From assembly GCA_052161645.1 (NCBI GenBank), contig CP197414.1: 64,000 bases of DNA. One strand, given 5' to 3'. A program made the position numbers and the translations under genes. Of this stretch, positions 1-7,907 are shown in pieces (position 1 is the stretch's first letter; each line of letters starts with the position of its first letter). The notes under the pieces are model-generated. The model did not search any database. It was given only the letters and a program-made list of their open reading frames with translations, and was not told where the DNA came from. The stretch is from Laterigemmans sp052161645 (GTDB lineage Bacteria > Planctomycetota > Planctomycetia > Pirellulales > Pirellulaceae).

Positions 1-738
1 GAAGGATACTCGCTGGAGGATCTCGGCGCGGCTTATGCGCGGGCGATGGTCGAGTCGGGGTTACTGCCGGAGTCACCCGAGCAACCGGAGTCAGAGCGGG
101 GTGAAGCGGGGCAGGGGGATGACGATGACTTTGAACAATCAACCGCATCGCGGGAGCCTGCTGTGGGGATTGCCTCCGAGCTCGGCACCGATGGAAACGT
201 GACTCCGCAAGCGATCGTCGAAGCGGCTTTGTTTGTTGGTCACCCGGACAACGAGTTATTAACTGCCGCGCAGATCGCCCGCACAATGCGAGGCGTTTCC
301 GCCGCTGAGGTCGAAGAGCTGGTCGATGTGTTGAATGTCGAATACGAGCAAGCCGGCCATGCTTATCGAATTTGGCGTCGCGAGGGGGGCGGATTGCTGC
401 TGGGATTAGCCGATGCGATGCGTCCGATTCGTGATGCTTTCTATGGTAAGATTCGTGAAACCCGCTTGACGCAAGCGGCGATCGACGTGCTAGCACTGGT
501 GGCTTATCAGCCCGGAGTAACGTCTGTTCAAATCACCGATCAGCGCAGCAAAGATTCAGCCGCGGTGATCAACCAGATGGTGCGTCGTGAGCTGTTGGAA
601 GTGCGACGAGAGGATCGCGGGGCGGGCAAACCTGTGGCTTGTTATTATCCCACGACGCGATTGCTGAATTTACTGGGCGTTAGTAGTTTGGACGATTTGC
701 CGTTAGTCGATGAGGCCGATATTGCTCCGCAAGTGTAG
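1..738 (+). CDS. scpB: Segregation and condensation protein ScpB (5' end outside window)
   Basis: ScpB binds the kleisin ScpA in the SMC-ScpAB condensin complex that compacts and segregates the chromosome. The frame is open from base 1 (first residues EGYSLEDLGAAYARAMVESG), so the gene probably begins upstream and the ATG at 46 is internal. After an acidic, poorly conserved stretch up to about residue 65, two winged-helix domains follow. The first covers the PQAIVEAALFVG segment and the second the LTQAAIDVLALVAYQPGVT segment, both typical of ScpB. The tail NLLGVSSLDDLP is also family-like. The long acidic N-terminal part is unusual against compact ScpB proteins of about 180-200 residues. Identity is confident; the true start cannot be seen. 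Confidence 0.88.
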   Translation, partial: EGYSLEDLGAAYARAMVESGLLPESPEQPESERGEAGQGDDDDFEQSTASREPAVGIASELGTDGNVTPQAIVEAALFVGHPDNELLTAAQIARTMRGVSAAEVEELVDVLNVEYEQAGHAYRIWRREGGGLLLGLADAMRPIRDAFYGKIRETRLTQAAIDVLALVAYQPGVTSVQITDQRSKDSAAVINQMVRRELLEVRREDRGAGKPVACYYPTTRLLNLLGVSSLDDLPLVDEADIAPQV

Positions 739-750
739 TTTTTTCGTGGA

Positions 751-784
751 ATCAACCTGAGAATCAGATCAACCTGAGAATCAG
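751..784. repeat. Perfect 17-bp tandem duplication
   Basis: The 17-base unit ATCAACCTGAGAATCAG occurs twice head to tail (751-767 and 768-784) in the gap between scpB and the M20 peptidase gene. It looks like a slippage-type duplication. No function is inferred. Confidence 0.9.
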
Positions 785-895
785 CGACTTGCGAAGTGAA
801 GTTCGGGGGAGGCGTCTCGGTTTGATTTGAAAGATTTTAATTTGAATCATTGAGCTCACGAAGTGGGGTACTAGTTATGAAGGCGGAACACAGCG

Positions 896-2068
896 ATGCA
901 AATTGATTCGGAACAGGCAATTGAGCGGGTGATGAAGTTGATGGCGATTCCGGGCAAAAGTTGTCAGGAAGGTTTAATTTCTGAGGCGGTTGTTGGAGAA
1001 TTAAGAGCCGCCGGGGTGCCAGCCGACGACATTCTGCTCGATGACGCACACACGCGAACAAATTTACCTGGCGAAGTGGGCAATTTGATTGTTCGCATCC
1101 CGGGGACGAAACCGGGCCCCACAGTGCTGTTGTCCGCCCATCTGGACACCGTCCCGATTTGCGTTGGCTGTCAGCCTGTCCGCGAGGGCGAGCATGTTCG
1201 CTCGGCCGATCCGTCGACTGGACTGGGAGCCGATAACCGGGCTGGTGTCGCGGCTATTTTGACTGCGGCGTTAGAATTGCTGAAATCAGACCGGCCTTAC
1301 TCGCCGCTGGTGTTGTGTTTTTTCGTACAGGAAGAGATCGGTTTACAAGGCTCTCGCAATCTTGACCCTCAGGTCCTGGGACCGATCGACTTAGCCTTGA
1401 ACTTTGATGGTGGTACCGTCGACAAATTGGTTGTGGGCGCGACGGGCGGCGAGCGGATGCGGATCAACATATCCGGCAAGGCATCACACGCTGGCATTGC
1501 CCCGGAGGAGGGCGTCAACGCTGGCACGATTGCCTCCTTGGCGATCGCCAGTTTGTATCGCGACGGCTGGCTGGGGCGAGTTGAGCGGGGTGGCGGGATG
1601 GGCACTTCCAATGTGGGAGTCATTAGCGGTGGTGAAGCGACCAACGTAGTGTTGCCCGAGCTGCTCGTGCGAGCCGAGGCGCGGAGCCATGACAGCGACA
1701 TGCGAACGCGGATTGTGGAAGCCTTTCGGGCTGCCTTTGCGACGGCGGCTGAGGAGGTCAAGTCGCCTCAAGGTGTGGTGGGCTCGGTGCAGTTCAGTTC
1801 GCAATTGGATTATGACTCGTTTCGTTTGCCGGACGACTCGGCCAGCGTGCTGGCAGCGAAGGCAGCAGTCACCCAGTTGGGTCGCGAGCCGGTGTCGGCG
1901 ATGGCTGGCGGCGGAGTCGATGCCAACTGGTTGTATCGGCACGGCATTCATGCAGTAACGCTGGGTTGTGGTCAGCGAGACGTGCACACCACGGCGGAGC
2001 GGTTGAATCTGCAGGATTACTTGGACGCTTGTCGGATTGCCATGTCGGTGGCCGAAAATGAGTTCTGA
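896..2068 (+). CDS. M20-family metallopeptidase, peptidase T-like
   Basis: A 390-residue cytosolic zinc peptidase of the M20/M25/M40 clan, closest in pattern to tripeptidase PepT-like enzymes. The metal-ligand motifs are in order: LSAHLDTVPI (His and Asp), GLGADNRAGVA (bridging Asp), VQEEIGLQGSR (catalytic Glu plus ligand Glu), and a C-terminal GCGQRDVHTTAERL containing the last His. The central dimerisation domain has the usual SGKASHAGIAPEEGVNA segment. The ATG at 896 gives a normal family length, and an ATG at 877 is out of frame. The 3' end overlaps the next gene by 11 bases, suggesting coupled translation. The exact substrate is not deducible. Confidence 0.85.
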   Translation: MQIDSEQAIERVMKLMAIPGKSCQEGLISEAVVGELRAAGVPADDILLDDAHTRTNLPGEVGNLIVRIPGTKPGPTVLLSAHLDTVPICVGCQPVREGEHVRSADPSTGLGADNRAGVAAILTAALELLKSDRPYSPLVLCFFVQEEIGLQGSRNLDPQVLGPIDLALNFDGGTVDKLVVGATGGERMRINISGKASHAGIAPEEGVNAGTIASLAIASLYRDGWLGRVERGGGMGTSNVGVISGGEATNVVLPELLVRAEARSHDSDMRTRIVEAFRAAFATAAEEVKSPQGVVGSVQFSSQLDYDSFRLPDDSASVLAAKAAVTQLGREPVSAMAGGGVDANWLYRHGIHAVTLGCGQRDVHTTAERLNLQDYLDACRIAMSVAENEF

Positions 2069-2327
2069 TGCGGATCGCGAATTGTGTCTTTGTTTTCATG
2101 TGACCCGGCGGAAGGTGGAGAATTTCATCCGCGTAGAACGTCCTCGAGTAGCCAGTCAGATCAGTGAGTGTGGTGGTGCGGGGACAGGCTGCGGTTGGTG
2201 CCGTCCGATACTGGAGCGTTTGTTGGCGGAATTTCGTGGTGAGCGGGTCAAGAGCGACCTGCCGGATGAGGCTAGTTATCGGGCTGGACGGCAAAGTCAC
2301 CTGCTTGAACAGAAAAAAGAGGGTTAG
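2058..2327 (+). CDS. BFD-like [2Fe-2S]-binding protein
   Basis: An 89-residue protein with a bacterioferritin-associated-ferredoxin-like (BFD) fold. Cysteines fall at about residues 10, 12, 38, 45 and 48. The C-x-C pair near the N-terminus, followed about 32 residues later by CGWC, is the BFD cluster-ligand spacing. Such proteins carry a [2Fe-2S] cluster and act in iron release or as small electron carriers. The ATG at 2058 is chosen because it lies inside the end of the peptidase gene (11-base overlap) and puts the first Cys-x-Cys close to the N-terminus. No bacterioferritin gene is visible nearby, so the partner is unknown. Confidence 0.72.
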   Translation: MSSDADRELCLCFHVTRRKVENFIRVERPRVASQISECGGAGTGCGWCRPILERLLAEFRGERVKSDLPDEASYRAGRQSHLLEQKKEG

Positions 2328-2450
2328 CGGGGGAGAAAGGCGAAACCGCAGTCGCTGGTGTGGTGGTCAGGGGGAGGGAGACGCGATAGAATGTCAGCGT
2401 AGCGTTATTTCGTCAACGACTTTCCTTATTACTATTGGTCGCAAGTATCC

Positions 2451-2753
2451 ATGGCTCGTCGCGTCGTCAATCGCAAGGAACTCCGTGCCGAAGCGGAGGC
2501 CGCTGAGGCGTTAGCCGCCTCGCCCAAGAAGAAGGCGGCGAGAAAGACTCCCACCAAACGCAAACCCAAAGTGGCGGTGGATGTCCGCATGAAGCTCTAC
2601 TGGGGTGTCTTTAGTCAAAACCTCAAGCGAGTTTCCGTCTTTGAGTTTGACCAAAAAGACGAAGCTGACAAGAAAGCGGAAGAATTGAGCAAGGGTGGCA
2701 AGTCGCCGCACTTTGTCCAGCGAGTCAAGGAAGAAGTCGTCGAAACAGAATAG
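2451..2753 (+). CDS. Small basic conserved-type hypothetical protein
   Basis: A 100-residue protein of unknown function. The first 45 residues are very rich in Lys, Arg and Ala (PKKKAARKTPTKRKPK), like a nucleic-acid-binding or disordered tail. Residues 46-98 (MKLYWGVFSQNLKRVSVFEF onward) look like a small folded domain with alternating strand-type pattern and a final helix, and end in EEVVETE. It stands alone on the plus strand and converges with queE, leaving 49 bases between the stops. Coding is supported by composition and by the absence of any better overlapping frame. No family is recognised with confidence. Confidence 0.6.
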   Translation: MARRVVNRKELRAEAEAAEALAASPKKKAARKTPTKRKPKVAVDVRMKLYWGVFSQNLKRVSVFEFDQKDEADKKAEELSKGGKSPHFVQRVKEEVVETE

Positions 2754-2802
2754 ACGTTTTGACGTTAGCATTCCGCGAGTCGCGGCGAACAGGCCAAGCA
2801 AC

Positions 2803-3579
2803 TCAGGTTCCTCGTTTCGCGCCGTACCATTTGAGGTGCGCTCGATCGCAGAAATGGAACCCTTGAGTTTTACTCCATTGGCTGACCCAATCACTTTTCT
2901 CCGCTAGCTGTTCAGGCGTGATCGCTTGGGGCATAATCCAGACATGGTCTGCGGGGACATTCAACTCCGTTACGGCCGTGAGAATCTCTGGTTGCTCGTC
3001 CGGATGATCGATCACAAATTTGACCTGATAATTGACAGCTTGGGCAATCAATTTGGCGATGACTTCGGGTTGCCAACGACGTCGATGGTGTGCTGCGATC
3101 CAACGTTCGGCCATCACCGGAACATGTTTGGTAAAGTGTTGGAGGCTTGGGGCACTACGACTCAGCTTGGGACTGAGGGAGAGTAGATCGCACCGCACGG
3201 GTCGATCGATGGTACCGGCAGTTTCGATCGTCAAGTGCAAGCCGGCTTCCTGAATCTGTTGACAGAGGGCTACAACTTGAAGGGGCAGCAGCGGTTCGCC
3301 GCCGGTCAGCACCACATGTTTTGGGCCCGCCTGTTTTACCCAAGAGACCACCTCGTCCATGCTTTGAAAGCTGCCATCGGGGTTCCATGAAGCGTAAGGT
3401 GTATCGCAAAACCAACAGCGTAGATTACAGCCATCGAGGCGAATGAAACTGCTGGTTGTGCCGGTCAGTGAACCTTCCCCTTGCCGACTAACGAAACACT
3501 CGCTAACACGCAGCCGCGTGGGGCCACGCGCTGCGGATTCGGCCTGCGACAATTTTGTATCCAACGACGGAATATTCAT
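2803..3579 (-). CDS. queE: 7-carboxy-7-deazaguanine synthase QueE
   Basis: A radical-SAM enzyme that contracts 6-carboxytetrahydropterin to 7-carboxy-7-deazaguanine in the queuosine pathway. The cluster motif is in DGCNLRCWFCDTPYASW (C-x3-C-x2-C), preceded by SRQGEGSLTGTTSSFIRLDG, which is the family substrate and SAM entry segment. VVLTGGEPLL is the glycine-rich SAM contact. At 258 residues it has normal length. The ATG at 3579 is preferred over a TTG at 3588 because it begins next to the divergent queF start. Both genes belong to the same pathway. Confidence in identity is high. Confidence 0.92.
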   Translation of the reverse strand: MNIPSLDTKLSQAESAARGPTRLRVSECFVSRQGEGSLTGTTSSFIRLDGCNLRCWFCDTPYASWNPDGSFQSMDEVVSWVKQAGPKHVVLTGGEPLLPLQVVALCQQIQEAGLHLTIETAGTIDRPVRCDLLSLSPKLSRSAPSLQHFTKHVPVMAERWIAAHHRRRWQPEVIAKLIAQAVNYQVKFVIDHPDEQPEILTAVTELNVPADHVWIMPQAITPEQLAEKSDWVSQWSKTQGFHFCDRAHLKWYGAKRGT

Positions 3580-3580
3580 C

Positions 3581-3949
3581 GTGAGCAATGATTATAAAAC
3601 GATTCTTGAGACGTTCGAAAACCCGGTGCCGGGCCGCCAATATACAATCGAGCACAACGCGCCCGAGTTTACCTCGGTTTGCCCGAAAACGGGTCAGCCA
3701 GACTTTGGCACCATTGTATTTCGCTACGTGCCGGGGGAAAAATGCGTCGAGCTAAAGAGTTTAAAGATGTACCTTCAGGCGTATCGCGGTGAAGGCATCT
3801 TCTACGAGCAGGTGACTAACCGCATCATGGACGACTTTGTCGCAGTCGTCCAGCCAAGGTCCGCCACGATCGAGAGTCGTTGGACACCGCGAGGTGGATT
3901 GCACAGCGTGATTACTGTTCATTACCCGGAACCCCCAACCCTTGATTGA
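3581..3949 (+). CDS. queF: NADPH-dependent 7-cyano-7-deazaguanine reductase QueF
   Basis: QueF reduces preQ0 to preQ1 in queuosine synthesis. The short, single-domain form (122 residues) starts at the GTG at 3581 and reads M-SNDYKTILETF. The catalytic Cys lies in TSVCPKTGQPDFG, and the QueF signature is ELKSLKMYLQAYR. The frame stays open upstream to 3443, but that part is the complement of queE and is not QueF-like. The start lies one base from the queE start on the other strand, so each gene's promoter must lie within the other gene. No strong ribosome site is seen. Confidence 0.9.
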   Translation: MSNDYKTILETFENPVPGRQYTIEHNAPEFTSVCPKTGQPDFGTIVFRYVPGEKCVELKSLKMYLQAYRGEGIFYEQVTNRIMDDFVAVVQPRSATIESRWTPRGGLHSVITVHYPEPPTLD

Positions 3950-3954
3950 ATTCC

Positions 3955-4965
3955 ATGTCAGCAGCAAGTCCCACGGTAATTTTGTCTGGATTCGCCGATG
4001 AATCGGCCAATGACAAGCGGGCGGAATTGCAATTTGCCGCGTTCGCCGCTGTTGGTCTGCGGTATTATTCGATTCGCTTCATCGATGTCGGTAACGGCAT
4101 TAAAAACGTCATGGCTTTGACCGATGACGAAATCGAGCAAGTCAAGAAGTTGCAATCCGAATATGGCTTGAGTGTCAGTTCGATTGGATCTCCGATCGGC
4201 AAGGTCAAACTTTGCGATGTGGATGACGGTACGCAGAATCGCTACGTGCCTTTTTCCCAGTATTTGCAGCAAGATGTGGTTACGGCCTGCGATCGCGCCG
4301 AAGCACTCGGCAGCAAGCTGCTGCGGGGGTTCGCCTTTTATCACCCTAAGGGAACCAATCCGCGAGACCATCTCGATCAAGTTTGCGATCAGTTGGGGCA
4401 GATTGCCGAAGTCTGCGAGAAAAGGGGTTTAACTTTCGGGCTGGAAGTCGAAGCAAACCTAGTCGGCCAGACCGGTGAGTTGTTAGCAGAGTTGCATCAA
4501 CGCGTAAATCATCCCGCGATGTTGACCATTTTTGACGCCGCCAACATTGTGACGCAAGGTTTCTCCGCTGACGAAACTTACAGCCAATACTTGGCGATGA
4601 AGAACGGCCTGGGATGGTTGCACATCAAGGATTACCACGACCCCAACCCGCGTGGTCGCGTGGAGCATGTGGACGAGGCTTCGCTGGAGCATTTCGTCCC
4701 GGCCGACGAAGGAGATAGTGGCCACGAGGCAATTTTGCGGGATTTCCGTGACTTCTTGCCCGAGTTGGAACAACGGATGCGGGCCCGCGACGTCCCCGGC
4801 GTGTTCTTGGACTTAGAGCCGCACGTTAAGGGCGGCGGCCAGTTCGGCGGATTTAGCGGGCCCGATGGTTTTGGCGTTGCCCTGCGCGGTCTCTGCCGCG
4901 TTTTGGACTACGTCGGGATCGATTACCAGTTGCGCAACATGGACGACATCCGCGCGGCGCGATAA
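3955..4965 (+). CDS. TIM-barrel sugar phosphate isomerase/epimerase
   Basis: A 336-residue protein of the xylose-isomerase-like TIM-barrel (AP endonuclease family 2) superfamily. The pattern is seen in the N-terminal SGFADESANDK, in GLEVEANLVGQ (metal-ligand Glu), in LTIFDAANI (Asp), in LHIKDYHDPNP (His, Asp) and in GVFLDLEPHVKG near the C-terminus (Glu-type ligand). These enzymes isomerise or epimerise sugars or inositols with a divalent metal. The substrate is not deducible. It begins 5 bases after queF and is followed 43 bases later by the AcpH-like gene, so co-transcription is likely. The ATG at 3955 is preferred over a TTG at 3946. Confidence 0.8.
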   Translation: MSAASPTVILSGFADESANDKRAELQFAAFAAVGLRYYSIRFIDVGNGIKNVMALTDDEIEQVKKLQSEYGLSVSSIGSPIGKVKLCDVDDGTQNRYVPFSQYLQQDVVTACDRAEALGSKLLRGFAFYHPKGTNPRDHLDQVCDQLGQIAEVCEKRGLTFGLEVEANLVGQTGELLAELHQRVNHPAMLTIFDAANIVTQGFSADETYSQYLAMKNGLGWLHIKDYHDPNPRGRVEHVDEASLEHFVPADEGDSGHEAILRDFRDFLPELEQRMRARDVPGVFLDLEPHVKGGGQFGGFSGPDGFGVALRGLCRVLDYVGIDYQLRNMDDIRAAR

Positions 4966-5008
4966 GCGGCCTCGTTTCCCTCAGGCCGGCGAACAGCGAG
5001 CACTCGGT

Positions 5009-5713
5009 TTGAACTATCTGGCACACGCGTTGGCCGATCTCGATTCGCCCTACTGGGTGGCGGGGACTTCGACGCCCGACTGGCTTTCGGTTGTCGATCG
5101 TCGCGTGCGTGCCCGCTCACAGGGTGCTGAGGGCTTGCTGACAGCCCAGGACGAGCGCGTGCGAGAGTTGGCACGCGGTGTCATCCAGCATCACCACGAC
5201 GATCGCTGGTTCCACGGCACGCTGGCGTTTGCCGAACTGAATTTAGAATTCGCGGTGGAGCTTCGTGACTTGCTGGCCAATGACGCGGGCTTTCGGCCAA
5301 GCTTTCTAGGGCACATTTTGGTGGAGATTTTGCTCGACGCGGAGCTGATCCGCGGGGACTGCAGCTTGGCTGAACGTTATTACCGCTCGCTTTCCGCGGC
5401 GTGCCCCGAGTTCGTTTCCGAGACGGTGATGACCATCATTGGTCGTTCCCGGAGAGCTACCAGCCGAGCCCCGCAAGAGCTCACCGGCGAACGCATTCGC
5501 ACGCTGGTCCCCCACTTTATTGCTGCCCAGTTCTTGTATGATTACCTCGCTGGCGACACACTTCTGTTTCGGCTCAACCAAGTCATGGCGCGGGTAAAGT
5601 TGCCCGCTTTACCACAAACGCTGGTACCTTGGTTAGAATCTGCCCGCAGACGTGTCGGTTTGCGAGTCGATGCGTTACTGACTCCCCCCAACTCCGATGA
5701 GAGACCAAACTAA
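5009..5713 (+). CDS. AcpH-like (ACP phosphodiesterase-type) protein
   Basis: A 234-residue protein read from a TTG at 5009. The first residues, MNYLAHALADLDSPYWVAG, match the characteristic N-terminus of acyl-carrier-protein phosphodiesterase (AcpH/DUF479), which is why this start is chosen over the longer open frame from 4865 that overlaps the preceding gene. IQHHHDDRWFH and LGHILVEILLDAELI give the conserved His/Asp metal-site pattern of the HD-like fold. AcpH removes the 4'-phosphopantetheine group from ACP. The sequence differs from enterobacterial AcpH in several places, so activity is not assured. It overlaps the next gene by one base (TAATG). Confidence 0.6.
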   Translation: MNYLAHALADLDSPYWVAGTSTPDWLSVVDRRVRARSQGAEGLLTAQDERVRELARGVIQHHHDDRWFHGTLAFAELNLEFAVELRDLLANDAGFRPSFLGHILVEILLDAELIRGDCSLAERYYRSLSAACPEFVSETVMTIIGRSRRATSRAPQELTGERIRTLVPHFIAAQFLYDYLAGDTLLFRLNQVMARVKLPALPQTLVPWLESARRRVGLRVDALLTPPNSDERPN

Positions 5714-6567
5714 TGAAGTACGGCATGAACTTGTTGCTCTGGACTGGAGAGCTGTCGGACACGTTGCAGCCAGTGCTGGAGCGGCTCAAGGCTGTTGGCT
5801 ACGACGGCATTGAAATCCCGATTTTCAACCTTGATTTGGACTATGCTGGCTGGGGCAAACGACTGGACGACCTGGGCTTGGAACGCACCGCCGTGACCGT
5901 TCGCAATGCCGAGGACAACCCGATCTCGCCGGACGCGGCCGTGCGTGCCAAGGGAGTTGAGTTAAACAAACGCACGTTGGATTGTTGTGCGGCCGCCGGT
6001 GTGCAAACGTTGGTCGGGCCTTATCACTCGGCTCTGGGTGAATTCAGCGGTCAAGGCCGAACCGATGACGAGTGGAAATGGGGCGTCGACAGCATGCGAG
6101 AGGTGGCTGAGTACGCCGGGCAAGTCGGTGTGAAGTTGGCCGTCGAATGTCTCAATCGGTTTGAGTGCTATTTTCTCAACACGCATGCCGACTCCACTAA
6201 ATTTGTGCGCGAAGTCGATCATCCCGCCTGCGGAATGATGTACGACACGTTCCACAGCAACATCGAGGAGAAAGATATTCAAGCGGCCATCCGCGCTGGT
6301 GGCGACAAGCTGTTTCATATCCACATCAGCGAGAACGACCGTAGCACACCGGGGCAGGGTAACATCCGCTGGCAAGAGACTTTCGACACCATCAGTGGAA
6401 TCGGGTATGACGGCTGGTTGATGATTGAAGCCTTTGGTTTGGCCCTGCCCGAGCTGGCCGCGGCCACAAAAATTTGGCGGCGGATGTTCGACGATGAAAT
6501 GGAATTGGCCAAAGCGGGTCTCGGCTTTATGCGTCAGCAAATGGAAATGCGAACGTCGCATGGCTGA
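5713..6567 (+). CDS. TIM-barrel isomerase, hydroxypyruvate isomerase / D-tagatose 3-epimerase-like
   Basis: A 284-residue metal-dependent isomerase of the Hyi/D-tagatose 3-epimerase branch. It starts MKYGMNLLLWTGEL. The expected four metal and catalytic acids are placed in VECLNRFECYF (Glu), MMYDTFHSNI (Asp), FHIHISENDRSTPG (His plus Arg/Asp) and LMIEAFG (Glu). HISENDR with a following G-x-G segment is typical of the epimerase subgroup. It is translationally coupled to the AcpH-like gene through TAATG. A terminator-like hairpin of the opposite orientation lies 36 bases beyond the stop. Substrate unknown. Confidence 0.82.
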   Translation: MKYGMNLLLWTGELSDTLQPVLERLKAVGYDGIEIPIFNLDLDYAGWGKRLDDLGLERTAVTVRNAEDNPISPDAAVRAKGVELNKRTLDCCAAAGVQTLVGPYHSALGEFSGQGRTDDEWKWGVDSMREVAEYAGQVGVKLAVECLNRFECYFLNTHADSTKFVREVDHPACGMMYDTFHSNIEEKDIQAAIRAGGDKLFHIHISENDRSTPGQGNIRWQETFDTISGIGYDGWLMIEAFGLALPELAAATKIWRRMFDDEMELAKAGLGFMRQQMEMRTSHG

Positions 6568-6602
6568 GCGAGCTATACATCACTTGGTCAGCACCACCAA
6601 GT

Positions 6603-6643
6603 AAAAAAAACCGGCCGTGCTCGGTGTTACCAAGCACGGCCGG
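6603..6643 (-). terminator. Strong intrinsic terminator oriented on the minus strand
   Basis: A perfect 11-bp stem (6611-6621 CCGGCCGTGCT with 6633-6643 AGCACGGCCGG) encloses an 11-base loop that can itself pair GGT/ACC. On the minus strand the stem is followed directly by eight T residues (6603-6610), the classical rho-independent layout. On the plus strand the same run is A-rich and follows no stop-codon logic. There is no annotated minus-strand gene to its right, so it appears to terminate an unannotated minus-strand transcript. Confidence 0.8.
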
Positions 6644-6917
6644 AAAACATTAACCTCCGATCGCAGGCGGCAAAAGCGGAGCCGCTGGGAGAAAGACGCG
6701 GACCGGGCGTGCTACAGCACGAGCCTCTAGTTTGGTCCAGGCCTACCCGAATAATGATCCCTCTGCCTACGGACGACCGGAGGAAAGTGGGCACTGACAA
6801 GCAGTGACCCGACTAAGTCAATTTTAGGTCCACCTGGGCGGACAGCAAGGTTAGTTCGGCTGTCGAAGCCGCGCAAATCAAAAAATATCCGAAATAACTC
6901 CTTTTCTAATTACGATT
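6644..6917. other. Stem-rich non-coding region between the isomerase gene and mch
   Basis: No convincing reading frame was found in this 274-base stretch. It is dense in short inverted repeats: CGTGC/GCACG around 6708-6721 nested inside GGACC/GGTCC, GGGCACTG/CAGTGACCC at 6789-6810 with one bulged base, and CGGCT/AGCCG at 6857-6871. On the minus strand it would end in the terminator at 6603-6643. On the plus strand it would be a long structured leader of mch. An unrecognised non-coding RNA or leader is possible. It does not show the full conserved elements of RNase P RNA, tmRNA or SRP RNA. Confidence 0.4.
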
Positions 6918-7907
6918 ATGCAACTCAATCGACTGGCCAAGACACTTTGTGACACGCTGGTGACGCGTGCTGAGAGGCTACGTTTGGGAGTCACTTCCGT
7001 CGCCGGCGCGAGGCTGATCGATTTTGGCATCAACAGCCCCGGCGGGCTGCAGGCGGGCTGCCAGTTAGCTCGCGTTTGCCTCGCCGATCTAGCCCATGTT
7101 ACCCTGACCGGTGGCCAACCAAACAATGATGGTGGCAGCCTGATGGTTGAGGTAAGCACGGATCATCCCCTGTGGGCTTGCCTCGGCGGCCAGTATGCGG
7201 GATGGCCAGTGCAAGCCGATGATTTTTTTGCCATGGGTAGTGGGCCGATGCGTTTGACGCGTGGCCGCGAGGAGATGCTGACCGAACTACAACTGCACGA
7301 ACCGGCGGGTGAGAATACGAAGGGAGACTTTGGCGTGGTCGGGGTGCTGGAAACATCTCAGCTTCCTGGCGAGCAAGTCATTCAAACGATCGCCGAGCAA
7401 TGCGGCGTTGCCACCCACCAAATTACGCTGTGCGTTGCCCCGGTCACCTCGCTGGCTGGCATTGTGCAAGTTGTCGCCCGCAGCGTCGAAACGGCGATGC
7501 ATAAGATGCACGCGGTGGGTCTGTCACCCACATCCGTGGTGAGTGGGTATGGCGTGGCTCCGCTTCCCCCCGTCGCGACAGACATGGTCCAGGGGATCGG
7601 CCAAACAAATGATGCCATCTTATATGCCGGACGTGTGACGCTCTGGGTTGACCTCGAGCAGTCACAGATTGATGAATTGGGACCCAAGATCCCCAGCAGC
7701 GCCAGCAGCGACTACGGCCGTCCTTTTGCTGAGATTTTCAAAGCATATAAGTATGATTTTTATCAAGTCGATCCAGGGCTATTCAGTCCCGCAGTCGTGG
7801 AGATTGTAAACGTTCGCAGCGGTTTAACACGCACCTTTGGTCAAGTCAATCTAAACGTGTTCGCTAACTCTTGTAATTACCAGCCAGACATGGGAGCCCC
7901 GTTTTGA
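6918..7907 (+). CDS. mch: Methenyltetrahydromethanopterin cyclohydrolase Mch
   Basis: Mch interconverts methenyl- and formyl-tetrahydromethanopterin in the archaeal-type one-carbon route that planctomycetes and methylotrophic proteobacteria also carry. The 329-residue length and family segments are clear: INSPGGLQAGCQLARVCLAD, SGPMRLTRG, the VVGVLET strand and GYGVAPLPPVATD. The ATG at 6918 starts the family alignment directly (MQLNRLAKTLCD). No good ribosome site precedes it, and CTCCTTTT lies where one would be expected. The stop overlaps the start of the ATP-grasp gene by four bases (TTGA), indicating one operon. Confidence 0.93.
   Translation: MQLNRLAKTLCDTLVTRAERLRLGVTSVAGARLIDFGINSPGGLQAGCQLARVCLADLAHVTLTGGQPNNDGGSLMVEVSTDHPLWACLGGQYAGWPVQADDFFAMGSGPMRLTRGREEMLTELQLHEPAGENTKGDFGVVGVLETSQLPGEQVIQTIAEQCGVATHQITLCVAPVTSLAGIVQVVARSVETAMHKMHAVGLSPTSVVSGYGVAPLPPVATDMVQGIGQTNDAILYAGRVTLWVDLEQSQIDELGPKIPSSASSDYGRPFAEIFKAYKYDFYQVDPGLFSPAVVEIVNVRSGLTRTFGQVNLNVFANSCNYQPDMGAPF

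Noticed and set aside
6644..6917. Possible RNase P RNA because of GAGGAAAGT-GGGC at about 6780
   Set aside because: The segment is too short before mch and lacks the 3' conserved ACAGAA-type region.
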